The position numbers and the translations under genes were made by a program. 64,000 bases of DNA from positions 62,001 through 126,000 of the forward strand of contig NZ_JAKJHS010000008.1 of the NCBI RefSeq assembly GCF_021648825.1. Reading direction: 5' to 3'. How positions within the stretch are numbered: position 1 is the stretch's first letter; every line of letters starts with the position of its first letter. The notes under the pieces are model-generated. The model was not told where the DNA came from. It saw nothing but the letters and a program-made list of their open reading frames with translations, and did no database searches. This DNA comes from Rhizobium halophilum (lineage in GTDB: Bacteria > Pseudomonadota > Alphaproteobacteria > Rhizobiales > Rhizobiaceae). Below are positions 9,048-17,265 of this stretch, piece after piece.

Positions 9048-9572
9048 ATGCTGTTTGAGTTGATTGCTGCCGTGGTTGCTGGTGTCGCAATTGCAGGTGT
9101 TGCGATGGGGCTACGGTGGGTGTCACGCGACAGGTTGCCTAGATGGGTCGTTCCCGCTGCAGCAGGCCTCGGCATGCTCTCCTACGCAATCTGGAGCGAA
9201 TATAGCTGGCTCTCGCGAGCACGCTCCGCCATGCCGACTGGTGTCGAGGTCGCTTGGACCAACGAGGACCGCGCGCCGTGGCGCCCGTGGACCTACTATG
9301 CGCCCGTTGTCAATCGTTTTACCGCCGTCGATCTTCGAACGGCGCAACGCCACCCCAATCAGCCAGGGCAGGTGATGGTCGATCTCCTGCTTGCCGCGAG
9401 ATGGCAGCCCTCGGCCCGGGTAAAGACAGTCTTCGACTGTAACAACGGCCGCCGAGCCAATCTTATTGGTGAAGGAATTTCCGTCGCGGAAGACGGTGCG
9501 ATCACCGGCGCGCAATGGGTTGATCTCGATTCCGCTGATGCCGCGCTGCAGATCGTATGTGGAGCGGAATAG
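9048..9572 (+). CDS. Conserved membrane-anchored hypothetical protein
   Basis: A 174-residue protein starting 12 bases after the DUF294 gene, so probably its operon partner. Residues 1-20 form a transmembrane helix, with a second hydrophobic stretch at 32-48. The remainder looks extracytoplasmic, with Trp-rich DRAPWRPWTYYAP and a lone Cys pair (FDCNNGRR and QIVCGAE) that could form a disulfide. I do not recognise the family. Confidence 0.75.
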   Translation: MLFELIAAVVAGVAIAGVAMGLRWVSRDRLPRWVVPAAAGLGMLSYAIWSEYSWLSRARSAMPTGVEVAWTNEDRAPWRPWTYYAPVVNRFTAVDLRTAQRHPNQPGQVMVDLLLAARWQPSARVKTVFDCNNGRRANLIGEGISVAEDGAITGAQWVDLDSADAALQIVCGAE

Positions 9573-9663
9573 AGCGGCAACTGGACCGGCGCACGGCACC
9601 AGCGTAGCAGAGGACGCCCTCATGAGGCGCCTGCCTCGCAATTCTTAATCTGCGGCGACCGTG

Positions 9664-9678
9664 TTAACCATTTGTTAA
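9664..9678 (+). promoter_or_regulatory. CtrA-type binding box upstream of minC
   Basis: TTAA, seven bases, TTAA, followed by CC. This is the full consensus TTAA-N7-TTAA(C) of the alphaproteobacterial cell-cycle regulator CtrA. It lies 43 bases before the minC ATG. Control of min genes by CtrA is known for Sinorhizobium meliloti. Confidence 0.7.
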
Positions 9679-9720
9679 CCATATCGCCGCTACAGCTTGG
9701 TCAACACATTCTTCATCAAG

Positions 9721-10455
9721 ATGACCAAAGTGCTAACTGACGCTCCCACAATCCGCATCAAAGGCCGCTCCTTTCTGGCAGTTGTCCTTTCTCCCGACCT
9801 GCCCCTTGACGAGTGGCTCGTACGCTTGGATGACCTTGCTGCTCGCTCGGCCGGTTTCTTCCTGGGGCGTCCGGTCGTCCTCGATGTAACGGATCTCGCG
9901 ATAGACAAGCTGCAACTGGCAGAACTGGTTGCCGGACTCGGGCAGCGCAACGTCAGGATCATGGGAATCGAGGGTGCACGTCCCTCCATGCTGGGGCCAG
10001 GCATGCCGCCGCTTCTAAAGGGGGGGCGCCCCGTCAGCGAAATGGAACAGCCTCCGACTGAGGCAGCTCCCACCGAGCCGAAGCAGCACCCGAAGAAGGC
10101 CACTGCCCAGGAGGCGGGATCGCAACCCCAGTCGATCGTGATCAATGAACCTATCCGATCTGGACAGTCCGTCATCTTCCCAGAGGGTGACGTGACAGTG
10201 GTTGGATCAGTGGCGTCTGGCGCGGAAATAATCGCCGGCGGCTCCGTCCACATCTACGGGGCTCTGCGGGGCCGTGTAATGGCCGGGTCAGTAGGCAATT
10301 CCGGAGCACGCATCTTCTGCCGAAAAATGGAGGCGGAACTGCTGGCGATCGACGGTATCTATCAAATGGCGGAAGACATGGCGCCGGCCCTGCGAGGACA
10401 AGCTGTCCAGTTATGGCTTGAGGGCGACATGATCATGGCAGAGACACTTAGCTGA
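9721..10455 (+). CDS. minC: Septum-site determining protein MinC
   Basis: A 244-residue inhibitor of FtsZ ring assembly. The N-terminal domain (1-105) includes IRIKGRSFLAVVLSPDLP. A Pro/Ala-rich linker (about 110-140) leads into the C-terminal beta-helix domain with SGAEIIAGGSVHIYGALRGR and ARIFCRKMEAELLAIDG, the MinD-binding face. The ATG at 9721 is chosen because MTKVLTD is the usual rhizobial start; a TTG at 9697 in the same frame is possible. It heads minCDE and lies behind a CtrA box. Confidence 0.95.
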   Translation: MTKVLTDAPTIRIKGRSFLAVVLSPDLPLDEWLVRLDDLAARSAGFFLGRPVVLDVTDLAIDKLQLAELVAGLGQRNVRIMGIEGARPSMLGPGMPPLLKGGRPVSEMEQPPTEAAPTEPKQHPKKATAQEAGSQPQSIVINEPIRSGQSVIFPEGDVTVVGSVASGAEIIAGGSVHIYGALRGRVMAGSVGNSGARIFCRKMEAELLAIDGIYQMAEDMAPALRGQAVQLWLEGDMIMAETLS

Positions 10456-10487
10456 GCCGGGGCGGCCAGGGAAAACAGGAGAGCAGA

Positions 10488-11303
10488 ATGGGGAAGGTCA
10501 TCGTAGTCACCTCCGGCAAGGGCGGCGTCGGCAAGACCACGTCGACGGCAGCTTTGGGTGCCGCACTTGCGCAGAGAAATGAAAAAGTCGTGGTCGTCGA
10601 CTTTGACGTCGGTCTGCGCAACCTGGATTTGGTCATGGGTGCCGAGCGTCGCGTTGTCTATGACATGGTCAACGTCATCCAAGGCGATGCGAAGCTGCCG
10701 CAGGCCCTGATCCGCGACAAGCGGCTGGAAACGCTCTTCCTGCTGCCGGCTTCGCAGACTCGTGACAAGGACGCCCTCACACCGGAGGGTGTGGAATGGA
10801 TAGTTGGCGAGTTGAAGAAATACTTTGACTGGATTATCTGCGACAGCCCTGCGGGCATTGAAAGGGGCGCGACGCTTGCGATGCGCCATGCCGACATGGC
10901 AGTTGTCGTAACCAATCCGGAAGTCTCTTCCGTCCGGGATTCGGATCGCATCATTGGGCTGCTCGATGCCAAGACGCTGAAGGCAGAACGCGGCGAGCGC
11001 ATGGAAAAACACCTGCTGCTGACCCGCTATGACGCCAATCGGGCAGAACGGGGCGATATGCTGAAGGTCGACGACGTGCTGGACATCCTGTCCATACCGT
11101 TGATCGGGATCATTCCAGAAAGCACGGACGTGCTGAAGGCTTCCAACGTCGGCGCACCCGTCACCTTGGCAGATGCGCGCAGCGCGCCGGCGCTCGCGTA
11201 CTTCGATGCAGCGCGCCGCTTGGCCGGTGAGACGCTACCCATCACCATTCCCGGTGACAAGCGCAGCCTGCTTGGCAAGATTTTTGGAAGGAAGGCGGCA
11301 TGA
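10488..11303 (+). CDS. minD: Septum-site determining ATPase MinD
   Basis: A 271-residue ParA/MinD-type ATPase that recruits MinC to the membrane at the cell poles. The deviant Walker A motif [10 protein letters not shown] is at residues 10-19. Other motifs are [14 protein letters not shown] and the Walker B-like [12 protein letters not shown]. The C-terminal amphipathic membrane helix is seen in [12 protein letters not shown]. Its stop overlaps the minE start by four bases. Confidence 0.97.
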   Translation: MGKVIVVTSGKGGVGKTTSTAALGAALAQRNEKVVVVDFDVGLRNLDLVMGAERRVVYDMVNVIQGDAKLPQALIRDKRLETLFLLPASQTRDKDALTPEGVEWIVGELKKYFDWIICDSPAGIERGATLAMRHADMAVVVTNPEVSSVRDSDRIIGLLDAKTLKAERGERMEKHLLLTRYDANRAERGDMLKVDDVLDILSIPLIGIIPESTDVLKASNVGAPVTLADARSAPALAYFDAARRLAGETLPITIPGDKRSLLGKIFGRKAA

Positions 11304-11560
11304 GCATCTTCAGCCATTTTCGCAAGAAGACTTCGGCGCCCCAAGCGCGTGAACGGCTACAACTTCTTCTTGCCCACGAAAGAGCCTCGGCAGGATCGGA
11401 TCTCGTGGCCATTTTACGCGAAGAGATTCTTGCCGTGATTGCCAAGCATGTCGAGGTCGACGCGGATCGTGTCCAGGTGAGAATGGATCGAGACGAGCAC
11501 GTCTCCCTCTTGGAGATCGAGGTCGAAATTCCTCTGCCCTCAGCTATGAGAGCCGCTTAG
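11300..11560 (+). CDS. minE: Cell division topological factor MinE
   Basis: An 86-residue protein that stimulates MinD ATPase and drives the pole-to-pole oscillation. The N-terminal helix (MSIFSHF) is the membrane-contact part; the anti-MinCD region is [14 protein letters not shown]; the C-terminal dimer domain contains [21 protein letters not shown]. It overlaps minD by ATGA, consistent with translational coupling, and is followed by a clear terminator. Confidence 0.97.
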   Translation: MSIFSHFRKKTSAPQARERLQLLLAHERASAGSDLVAILREEILAVIAKHVEVDADRVQVRMDRDEHVSLLEIEVEIPLPSAMRAA

Positions 11561-11980
11561 ATCGCACGCGAAACAAACTGATGGCCGCCAACACGGCGGT
11601 CATCTTCTTTAGTGAAGCGAACTCAGGAGCGCTTCAGCTTCGCCAGCTACTGAACCCAATAGATCGACTGCATCTCCACAGCCCCCTTCGTTCCGGCCGC
11701 AGACATGAAGCAGGCACCCACTGAGACCAATGCTTGTCGTGCGTTTACATCACCACTTACCGGTAGGATGCGCCAGCCCCCAACGGCCCACCGTCTCCAT
11801 CATGTTCTGAAAACGTCTCCATGAGCTCCCCGCTCCTTCCTCGCTACGTAACGGCAGCCCCTGCCGCACAAGGCGCTTTGCGTACCGCGCCTCGAGCGCC
11901 TGGTCTGCACAACCGGGCTCTACTCTGCAACTACCGCAGGGCATAAAGGATGCGAATGGTTGTTGAAACCAGCCAGACCG
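11561..11980. other. Intergenic region after minCDE
   Basis: Apart from the minE terminator nothing definite is seen in these 420 bases. A 64-codon minus-strand frame at 11750-11944 has no ribosome site or family resemblance. Confidence 0.5.
11580..11610 (+). terminator. Rho-independent terminator of minCDE
   Basis: Ten-bp stem GATGGCCGCC / GGCGGTCATC (one G-T pair), loop AACAC, followed by TTCTTT, 19 bases after the minE stop. Confidence 0.85.
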
Positions 11981-12223
11981 TCAGCCGGCGGACTCGCTCA
12001 CGTAGAAAGAGCGTAGTTCGCCCTGAACCGACTCCAGGAAAAGAAGCGCCTGTTCGCTGATGTCCTGTTCGGGAAGCCCCACGCGGCGCAAGGCTGCCGC
12101 AAACTTCCTCATCTCATCCCGCCAATAACGGTTGGCCTCTTCGCCGTTGAGGTCGCGCAGAGCGAGCGCACAGCGGCGCACATCGACTGATCTGAGGTGG
12201 AGTGGGAACTGGACTAACGTCAT
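11981..12223 (-). CDS. Small DUF6074-like protein
   Basis: An 80-residue protein. It opens with a short MTLVQFPL, followed by the pattern VRRCALALRDLNGEEANRYW and a C-terminal ESVQGELRSF, resembling the rhizobial DUF6074 family. Function is unknown; the members are small, helical and cytosolic. The start at 12223 is chosen for family length and a weak GCGAG upstream; the frame is open further to 12340, but that part shows no family likeness. Confidence 0.65.
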   Translation of the reverse strand: MTLVQFPLHLRSVDVRRCALALRDLNGEEANRYWRDEMRKFAAALRRVGLPEQDISEQALLFLESVQGELRSFYVSESAG

Positions 12224-12491
12224 GTGAACTCGCTGATGGAAACCGAATCGGAAATGAACTGCCAGTTTCAGTCGTGGTTCTTCACAAAACACTAAGGCGG
12301 TGCAGAGGAGCCACTGTCGGACCATCGCGCGACTCGCCATGCATCGGCAAGGTTAGGAAAGCGTGAACAGCAGCAACTAGTTCAAGCCTGTCCACAGACC
12401 AAGACAAAGCTAATAAGGCTTTGATTACTTCCCTTTAGTCTGAGCAAAACCATGCGACGACCGCGTGCCGTATTGACCATCAGGAGCTAAA

Positions 12492-14002
12492 ATGACGGAC
12501 CAGGGCAAGACCTCCGACCTTCACGATCGGTTGAACTTCGTGGGGCTCGATGGGGAACAGAGACGCGGTCTTGCCGCCCTGCAGCCGGTTATCGCCAGCT
12601 CGATCGAAGGCGCGATCGATACCTTCTACGGCAAAGCCTCGCGCCATCCCCACACCTCCAAATTCTTCGCCGACCCTGCACACATCGATCATGCAAAGAG
12701 GCGACAGGCGGCACATTGGAAAGTCATTGCTTCGGGCAAATACGAAGACGACTATGTTAACGGGGTTACGACGGTTGGCCGCGTTCATGCGCGTATCGGG
12801 CTTGAGCCCCGTTGGTATATTGGCGCTATGCGATCATTCTTGACGGGATCATTCGCGCGATCATCGAGCAGGAACTAAAGGGCATTCTGCACGGCCGTAA
12901 GGCTGAGAAGCTTTCCAAAGATATCACTTCGGTGATGAAGGCTGCACTTGTGGACATGGATTATGCCATCACTGTTTATCTGGATTCGCTGGCAGACGAA
13001 CGTTCTCGAGTCGAAGCTGAGAGGCAAGCGGAGCGGACGGCACAGTGCGCCGCCCTCGCTTCGCTCGAGAGCGCCCTTGGCTCCTTGGCTGGCGGCGACC
13101 TCACTGCGGAGATCTCCGAGGGTCTTGCATCCGATTTCAACGACCTGAAGCAAAACTTCAATTCAGCGGTCCAGGCGCTCGAAGCTGCCATGCGGGAAAT
13201 CCATCAATCGGTCGCCGAGGTACGCAACCAAGTCGACGGTATCGCTTCGGCAGCGGACAACATGGCGAAACGCACGGAGCATCAGGCATCTGCCTTGGAG
13301 GAGAGTGCTGCGGCCATGGAGCAGATCACAGCCATTTCCAATCAATCTGCCGCCCGGGCACGCGAAGTTCAGAGTGTCGTGGGAGAATCTGCGAAGGAAA
13401 CCGCAAAGTCTGGCCAGGTAGTTGAAGAAGCTATCGCCGCCATGGGCGCTATCGAAGGTTCCTCGCAAAAGATGACCCAAATCATCGGCGTCATCGACGA
13501 CATTGCTTTTCAGACCAATCTGCTGGCGTTGAACGCGGGCGTCGAGGCGGCGCGCGCCGGCGAGCAGGGGAAGGGATTTGCGGTTGTCGCCCAGGAGGTT
13601 CGCGAACTGGCACAGCGTTCTGCGGCGGCCGCCAAAGAGATCAAGGAACTGATTGATCGCTCCTCTGCAGACGTTCGTCGGGGGGTTGATCTTGTTAACC
13701 GCACGGGTGAGTCCTTGACGGCGATCGGCCACCGCGTGAGCTCGATCAGTGAAAACATCAACTCGATCACTCAATCAGCACAGGAGCAGGCATCGGGGAT
13801 AGAAGAGGTCAACTCTGCCGTCCGCAGCATGGACCAGATTACGCAACAGAACGCGGCGCTGATGGAGGAAACCAATGCTTCTGCTCAGAGCCTCTCGCAG
13901 ATCAGCGGCCGGCTTGCATCGTTGATCGACCGTTTCCGTACCGGCACGGCCAAGCAACAGGCGACGTACTCCACATCCCAAGGGCGACGTGCCGCAGCAT
14001 GA
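12492..14002 (+). pseudogene. Globin-coupled chemoreceptor (HemAT-like), frame-broken
   Basis: The first frame (12492-12878) encodes a sensor globin: residues 1-115 with the proximal His in RQAAHW and the family motif [12 protein letters not shown]. The second frame (open from 12812) runs on as [19 protein letters not shown], then a coiled-coil adaptor and a methyl-accepting signalling domain with the hairpin tip [22 protein letters not shown], ending at 14002. Family proteins read WYIGGYA, so one base has been lost near 12821-12827 (GGCGGCTAT would become GGCGCTAT). No membrane segment: it would be a cytosolic oxygen-sensing chemoreceptor. All else is intact, so this is either a recent mutation or a sequence error. 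Confidence 0.85.
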
Positions 14003-14010
14003 TCGAGGCC

Positions 14011-14031
14011 AAGACCCTAGTTCAGGGTCTT
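14011..14031 (+). terminator. Hairpin after the chemoreceptor gene
   Basis: Perfect 8-bp stem AAGACCCT / AGGGTCTT with loop AGTTC, 8 bases after the stop. It is followed by GTGGCTTCT, not a full T-run. Confidence 0.6.
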
Positions 14032-14134
14032 GTGGCTTCTCGCCGTACCGTCGGTTTTCCGATCTCTTGTGTTTCACCCTATAGCTGCTTAGAACGTGCG
14101 CATCGATCAGTTGCAGCATGCCGGAGGGAAAGCC

Positions 14135-14905
14135 TTGGCCGATGTCGTCGTCCAGCACCCGGACCTTGCGGGCAAAGGGGTCTTGATCAGCGGCGGCGCG
14201 ACAGGCATTGGTGCAGCTCTGACCGCGGCTTTCGCAGCGCAAGGGTCCAAGGTCTGCTTCATCGACATTGCGGACGAACCCGGCCGGGATCTTGCCAGAT
14301 CCCTCTCACAATCATCAAGCTACCCTGTCCGCTATCTCCGGGCCGATCTCAGGCAGGTGGACCAGATCCGGCGCGCAGTCGACGAAGCCGCAAGCGCAAT
14401 GGGGTCTTTGTCTGTCTTGATCAACAACGCCGGTTGGGACGACCGCCATGACATCGAGACCGTCACCGAAGCTTACTGGGACGAAAACCAGGCTGTGAAC
14501 CTGAAGCAGATGTTTTTCATCTCGCAGGCGGTTCTGCCCCATCTGCGCCAGGCGGCAAACGCAGCCATCGTCAACTTTTCCTCCATCTCCTATCTGCTCA
14601 ACATGGGTGACCTGCCGTCCTATGCAGCCGCCAAGGCCGGCATCGTGGGCCTGACCAAGAGCCTTGCCGGGCGGCTTGGTCCCGAAGGCATCAGGGTCAA
14701 CGCCGTCCTGCCGGGAATGATTGTGACGGAGCGCCAGAAGCGCCTGTGGTTAACCGACGAAAGCATGACCGACGTGGTGAACCGGCAGTGCCTGAAGCGG
14801 GTTCTGACGGCAGAGGACATTGTCGGCCCCTGCCTTTTTCTGGCATCTGCCGCGGCCGGGGGCATGACAGCTCAAACCATGATCATTGACGGAGGACTGC
14901 TTTGA
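14135..14905 (+). CDS. SDR dehydrogenase, probable sugar (galactose) 1-dehydrogenase
   Basis: A 256-residue SDR with ISGGATGIGAAL (NAD-binding), LINNAG, and the catalytic set SSISYLL plus YAAAK. Its place as first gene before dgoK and dgoA points to the first oxidation of the De Ley-Doudoroff pathway, D-galactose to galactonolactone; the substrate is inferred from context only. The frame is open from a GTG at 14096, but a TTG at 14135 has GGAGGG at ideal spacing, so that is used. Its stop overlaps the TTG of dgoK. Confidence 0.8.
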   Translation: MADVVVQHPDLAGKGVLISGGATGIGAALTAAFAAQGSKVCFIDIADEPGRDLARSLSQSSSYPVRYLRADLRQVDQIRRAVDEAASAMGSLSVLINNAGWDDRHDIETVTEAYWDENQAVNLKQMFFISQAVLPHLRQAANAAIVNFSSISYLLNMGDLPSYAAAKAGIVGLTKSLAGRLGPEGIRVNAVLPGMIVTERQKRLWLTDESMTDVVNRQCLKRVLTAEDIVGPCLFLASAAAGGMTAQTMIIDGGLL

Positions 14906-15837
14906 CCAAACCCGCCTATGCCGCCGTCGACTGGGGAACGAGCAGTTTCCGCCTCTGGCTGATGGACGCCGAAGACACCGTACTGGCGGAGCGGCGGAGC
15001 GGCGAAGGAATGACGGTCGCGGCAAAGACAGGCTTCGAAGAGGTTCTTTCCGCTCATCTCGGTGCGCTCGCGGCCCCTCTGGACTTGCCGGCAATCGTCT
15101 GCGGAATGGCAGGCGCGCGGCAAGGTTGGATCGAGGCAGGCTACATCACCGTGCCGGCACCCCTGACGGCCGTGCTGGCGGGAGCGGTTCGGGTGGTTGG
15201 ACCTACTCGTGAAGTTCACATTCTCCCCGGTCTTGCGCAACGTCACGCCGATGCTCCGGACGTCATGCGTGGTGAAGAGACGCAGCTTCTCGGCGCGCTC
15301 CGGCAGGGCGCGGACAGCCAGCAGTTGGTCTGCATGCCGGGGACGCATTCCAAGTGGGTTACTGCAACGGGAGGCGTGGTATCCGGATTTTCGACCTATA
15401 TGACCGGGGAAATGTTCGATCTGCTGTCGAAGCACTCAGTACTGGCGCATTCGATCTTGGATGCGAAAACCTTCGACCCGGACCAACCCGGCTTCCTCAG
15501 CGCCGTCCAAGCAGCCTTCCAAACCCCGCAACGGGCGAGCAATCTCTTGTTTACCATTCGCTCGGGAAGCCTTTTGCAGGATCTTTCCGCGACTGATGCA
15601 GCAGGCCGGCTGTCCGGCACGCTGATCGGGCTGGAAATCGCCGGTGCCGTGAATGCTGCCGTAGATATCCCCCTGATCCGGCTGGTTGCGTCCGGCAAGT
15701 TGCAGGAGCTCTATGAGAGCGCGTTCTCCCACCTTTCCCTTGCCTTCAAGGCGATTGACGCCGATGAAGCGGTACGGCAGGGACTTGCCGCCGCCGCACA
15801 CAAGATCTTACTCGCCATGCCCGAGGAACGTTCATGA
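14902..15837 (+). CDS. dgoK: 2-dehydro-3-deoxygalactonokinase
   Basis: A 311-residue kinase that phosphorylates 2-keto-3-deoxy-galactonate at C6. It starts with the DgoK signature YAAVDWGTSSFRLWLMD and contains LPGLAQRHADAPDVMRGEETQLLGAL and CMPGTHSKWV, both family hallmarks. The TTG start is well supported by GGAGG six bases upstream. It overlaps the upstream SDR (TTGA) and its own stop overlaps dgoA (ATGA), so the three are one translationally coupled operon. Confidence 0.93.
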   Translation: MTKPAYAAVDWGTSSFRLWLMDAEDTVLAERRSGEGMTVAAKTGFEEVLSAHLGALAAPLDLPAIVCGMAGARQGWIEAGYITVPAPLTAVLAGAVRVVGPTREVHILPGLAQRHADAPDVMRGEETQLLGALRQGADSQQLVCMPGTHSKWVTATGGVVSGFSTYMTGEMFDLLSKHSVLAHSILDAKTFDPDQPGFLSAVQAAFQTPQRASNLLFTIRSGSLLQDLSATDAAGRLSGTLIGLEIAGAVNAAVDIPLIRLVASGKLQELYESAFSHLSLAFKAIDADEAVRQGLAAAAHKILLAMPEERS

Positions 15838-16466
15838 ACCGCATCCCTTTCCCAGACATGAATTATCCGCTGGTCGCCATCCTCCGGGGCCTGCGCCCGG
15901 AGGAGACGGAGGGTGTAATCCGCAGTCTGATCGATGCGGGCTTTACCGCTATCGAGATCCCATTGAACTCTCCCGAACCCTTCAAGTCCATTGAGATTGC
16001 AGCAAAGCTGGCACCAGCAGATTGCTTGATCGGCGCCGGAACAGTGCTGACGGTGGAGGATGTCAAGCGCCTTGACACGGCCGGGGGCAAGCTCATGGTC
16101 AGCCCGAACGTCGAGCCGCAAGTAATCAAGGCAGCCGTGGAACATGGAATGGTGACACTCCCGGGCGTCTTCTCGCCAACCGAAGCTTTGGCTGCCGCGC
16201 ACGCCGGTGCGACAGGGCTGAAGTTCTTCCCCGCTAACGTCCTTGGACCTGCCGGCATCAACGCTATCCGCGCGGTTCTGCCGAAGGACCTCCTAATCGC
16301 CGCCGTCGGCGGCGTCTCCGAGGCCAATTTTGCCGATTACATCGGGGCCGGCATCACCGCCTTCGGGCTCGGTTCCAGCCTCTACAAGCGTGGAATGACG
16401 GCTGCCGAGGTTGCCCAGAGGGCTCGGTTGACCGTTTCCGCCTATGACGCAGCTCGAGCTGGCTAA
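15834..16466 (+). CDS. dgoA: 2-dehydro-3-deoxy-6-phosphogalactonate aldolase
   Basis: A 210-residue class I aldolase (KDPG/KDPGal family) that splits KDPGal to pyruvate and glyceraldehyde-3-phosphate. Motifs: VAILRGLRPEET with the catalytic Glu region, IGAGTVLT, and the Schiff-base lysine in ATGLKFFPANVLGP. Third gene of the SDR-dgoK-dgoA operon. Confidence 0.93.
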   Translation: MNRIPFPDMNYPLVAILRGLRPEETEGVIRSLIDAGFTAIEIPLNSPEPFKSIEIAAKLAPADCLIGAGTVLTVEDVKRLDTAGGKLMVSPNVEPQVIKAAVEHGMVTLPGVFSPTEALAAAHAGATGLKFFPANVLGPAGINAIRAVLPKDLLIAAVGGVSEANFADYIGAGITAFGLGSSLYKRGMTAAEVAQRARLTVSAYDAARAG

Positions 16467-16502
16467 GCCGCACAAGAGTTGTTTTCCGATCCGACTTCCC
16501 CT

Positions 16503-16521
16503 AAACCTGTAATATAGGTTT
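16503..16521 (+). promoter_or_regulatory. Palindrome upstream of dgoR, candidate operator
   Basis: AAACCT, seven bases (GTAATAT), AGGTTT, extending outward to CC...GG with one mismatch. It lies 17 bases before the dgoR ATG, so autoregulation by the GntR-type protein is likely. No second copy was seen before the dgo SDR. Confidence 0.5.
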
Positions 16522-16537
16522 TGGGAAACGGCAGGAC

Positions 16538-17251
16538 ATGCTGTCAAGACGATCCGATACTCCGAGTTCCGATTTTGTCGGCGCCGCCGTTACGGCGATC
16601 GCTCAGCTGATTCGTGAGCAGGATCTGAGACCCGGCGACCGCCTACCTGCCGAAGCGGTCCTGTCAAAGGATTTGCAGGTGTCCCGCACGGTTATTCGGG
16701 AGGCACTGCGGTCGCTGGCTGCTCTCCGGCTCGTGGAACTCGGAGCCGGCAGGCGGCCAACGGTCGCCGAACTCAACGATGATGCCTTTGGGTTGATGAT
16801 CGAGCACGGCGTGGTCATTGATCAGATCGACATCCAGCAGATCTACGATGCACGCCGGACCATCGAAGCGCGAACTTCGGCGCTGGCGGCCTTGCGCCGC
16901 ACGGAGGCGGAGGCGAAAGCAATCATCGCTCATGCCGAAGCGATGGCGGCTGACTTTCATCTGCCGGAAAAGGTGATAGAGCACGACATCGCCTTCCACC
17001 TTTCGATAGCCCGCGCATCGCGCAATCCCGTCTTCGCGCTCATTCTGGGCGCCTTCCAGAACGTCACCCGCCAGACATGGCCGATTGGCTGGAGAAGCCG
17101 GGCAAATGACGGAGATCGGCAGGCAATGAACGCCCTCCACCATGAGATCGGGCAGGCCATTCTTGCTGGCGACCCTGGTGCGGCCACCGCGGCGATGAAC
17201 CAGCATTTCGACGTCAGCCTGAAGGCACTCGTTACCGCAGGCCTTATCTAA
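16538..17251 (+). CDS. dgoR: FadR-type GntR regulator of galactonate genes
   Basis: A 237-residue repressor. The N-terminal winged helix (18-85) contains LRPGDRLPAEAVLSKDLQVS and SRTVIREALRSLAALRLVEL; the C-terminal FCD domain (95-225) holds the metal/ligand residues in YDARRTIE, HDIAFHLSIARAS and HHEIGQAI. Placed between dgoA and the dehydratase gene, it most likely senses galactonate or a keto-deoxy derivative. It begins a second operon with the dehydratase and exporter. Confidence 0.85.
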   Translation: MLSRRSDTPSSDFVGAAVTAIAQLIREQDLRPGDRLPAEAVLSKDLQVSRTVIREALRSLAALRLVELGAGRRPTVAELNDDAFGLMIEHGVVIDQIDIQQIYDARRTIEARTSALAALRRTEAEAKAIIAHAEAMAADFHLPEKVIEHDIAFHLSIARASRNPVFALILGAFQNVTRQTWPIGWRSRANDGDRQAMNALHHEIGQAILAGDPGAATAAMNQHFDVSLKALVTAGLI

Positions 17252-17265
17252 TTCAAAGGATACTC

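Noticed and set aside
11750-11944. Minus-strand frame of 64 codons after minCDE
   Set aside because: No ribosome site and no recognisable family; cannot be separated from chance.
12224-12290. EcfG-like box upstream of the DUF6074 gene (AGAAC-N16-AGTT)
   Set aside because: Two deviations from consensus, one in the invariant part, so it was left out.
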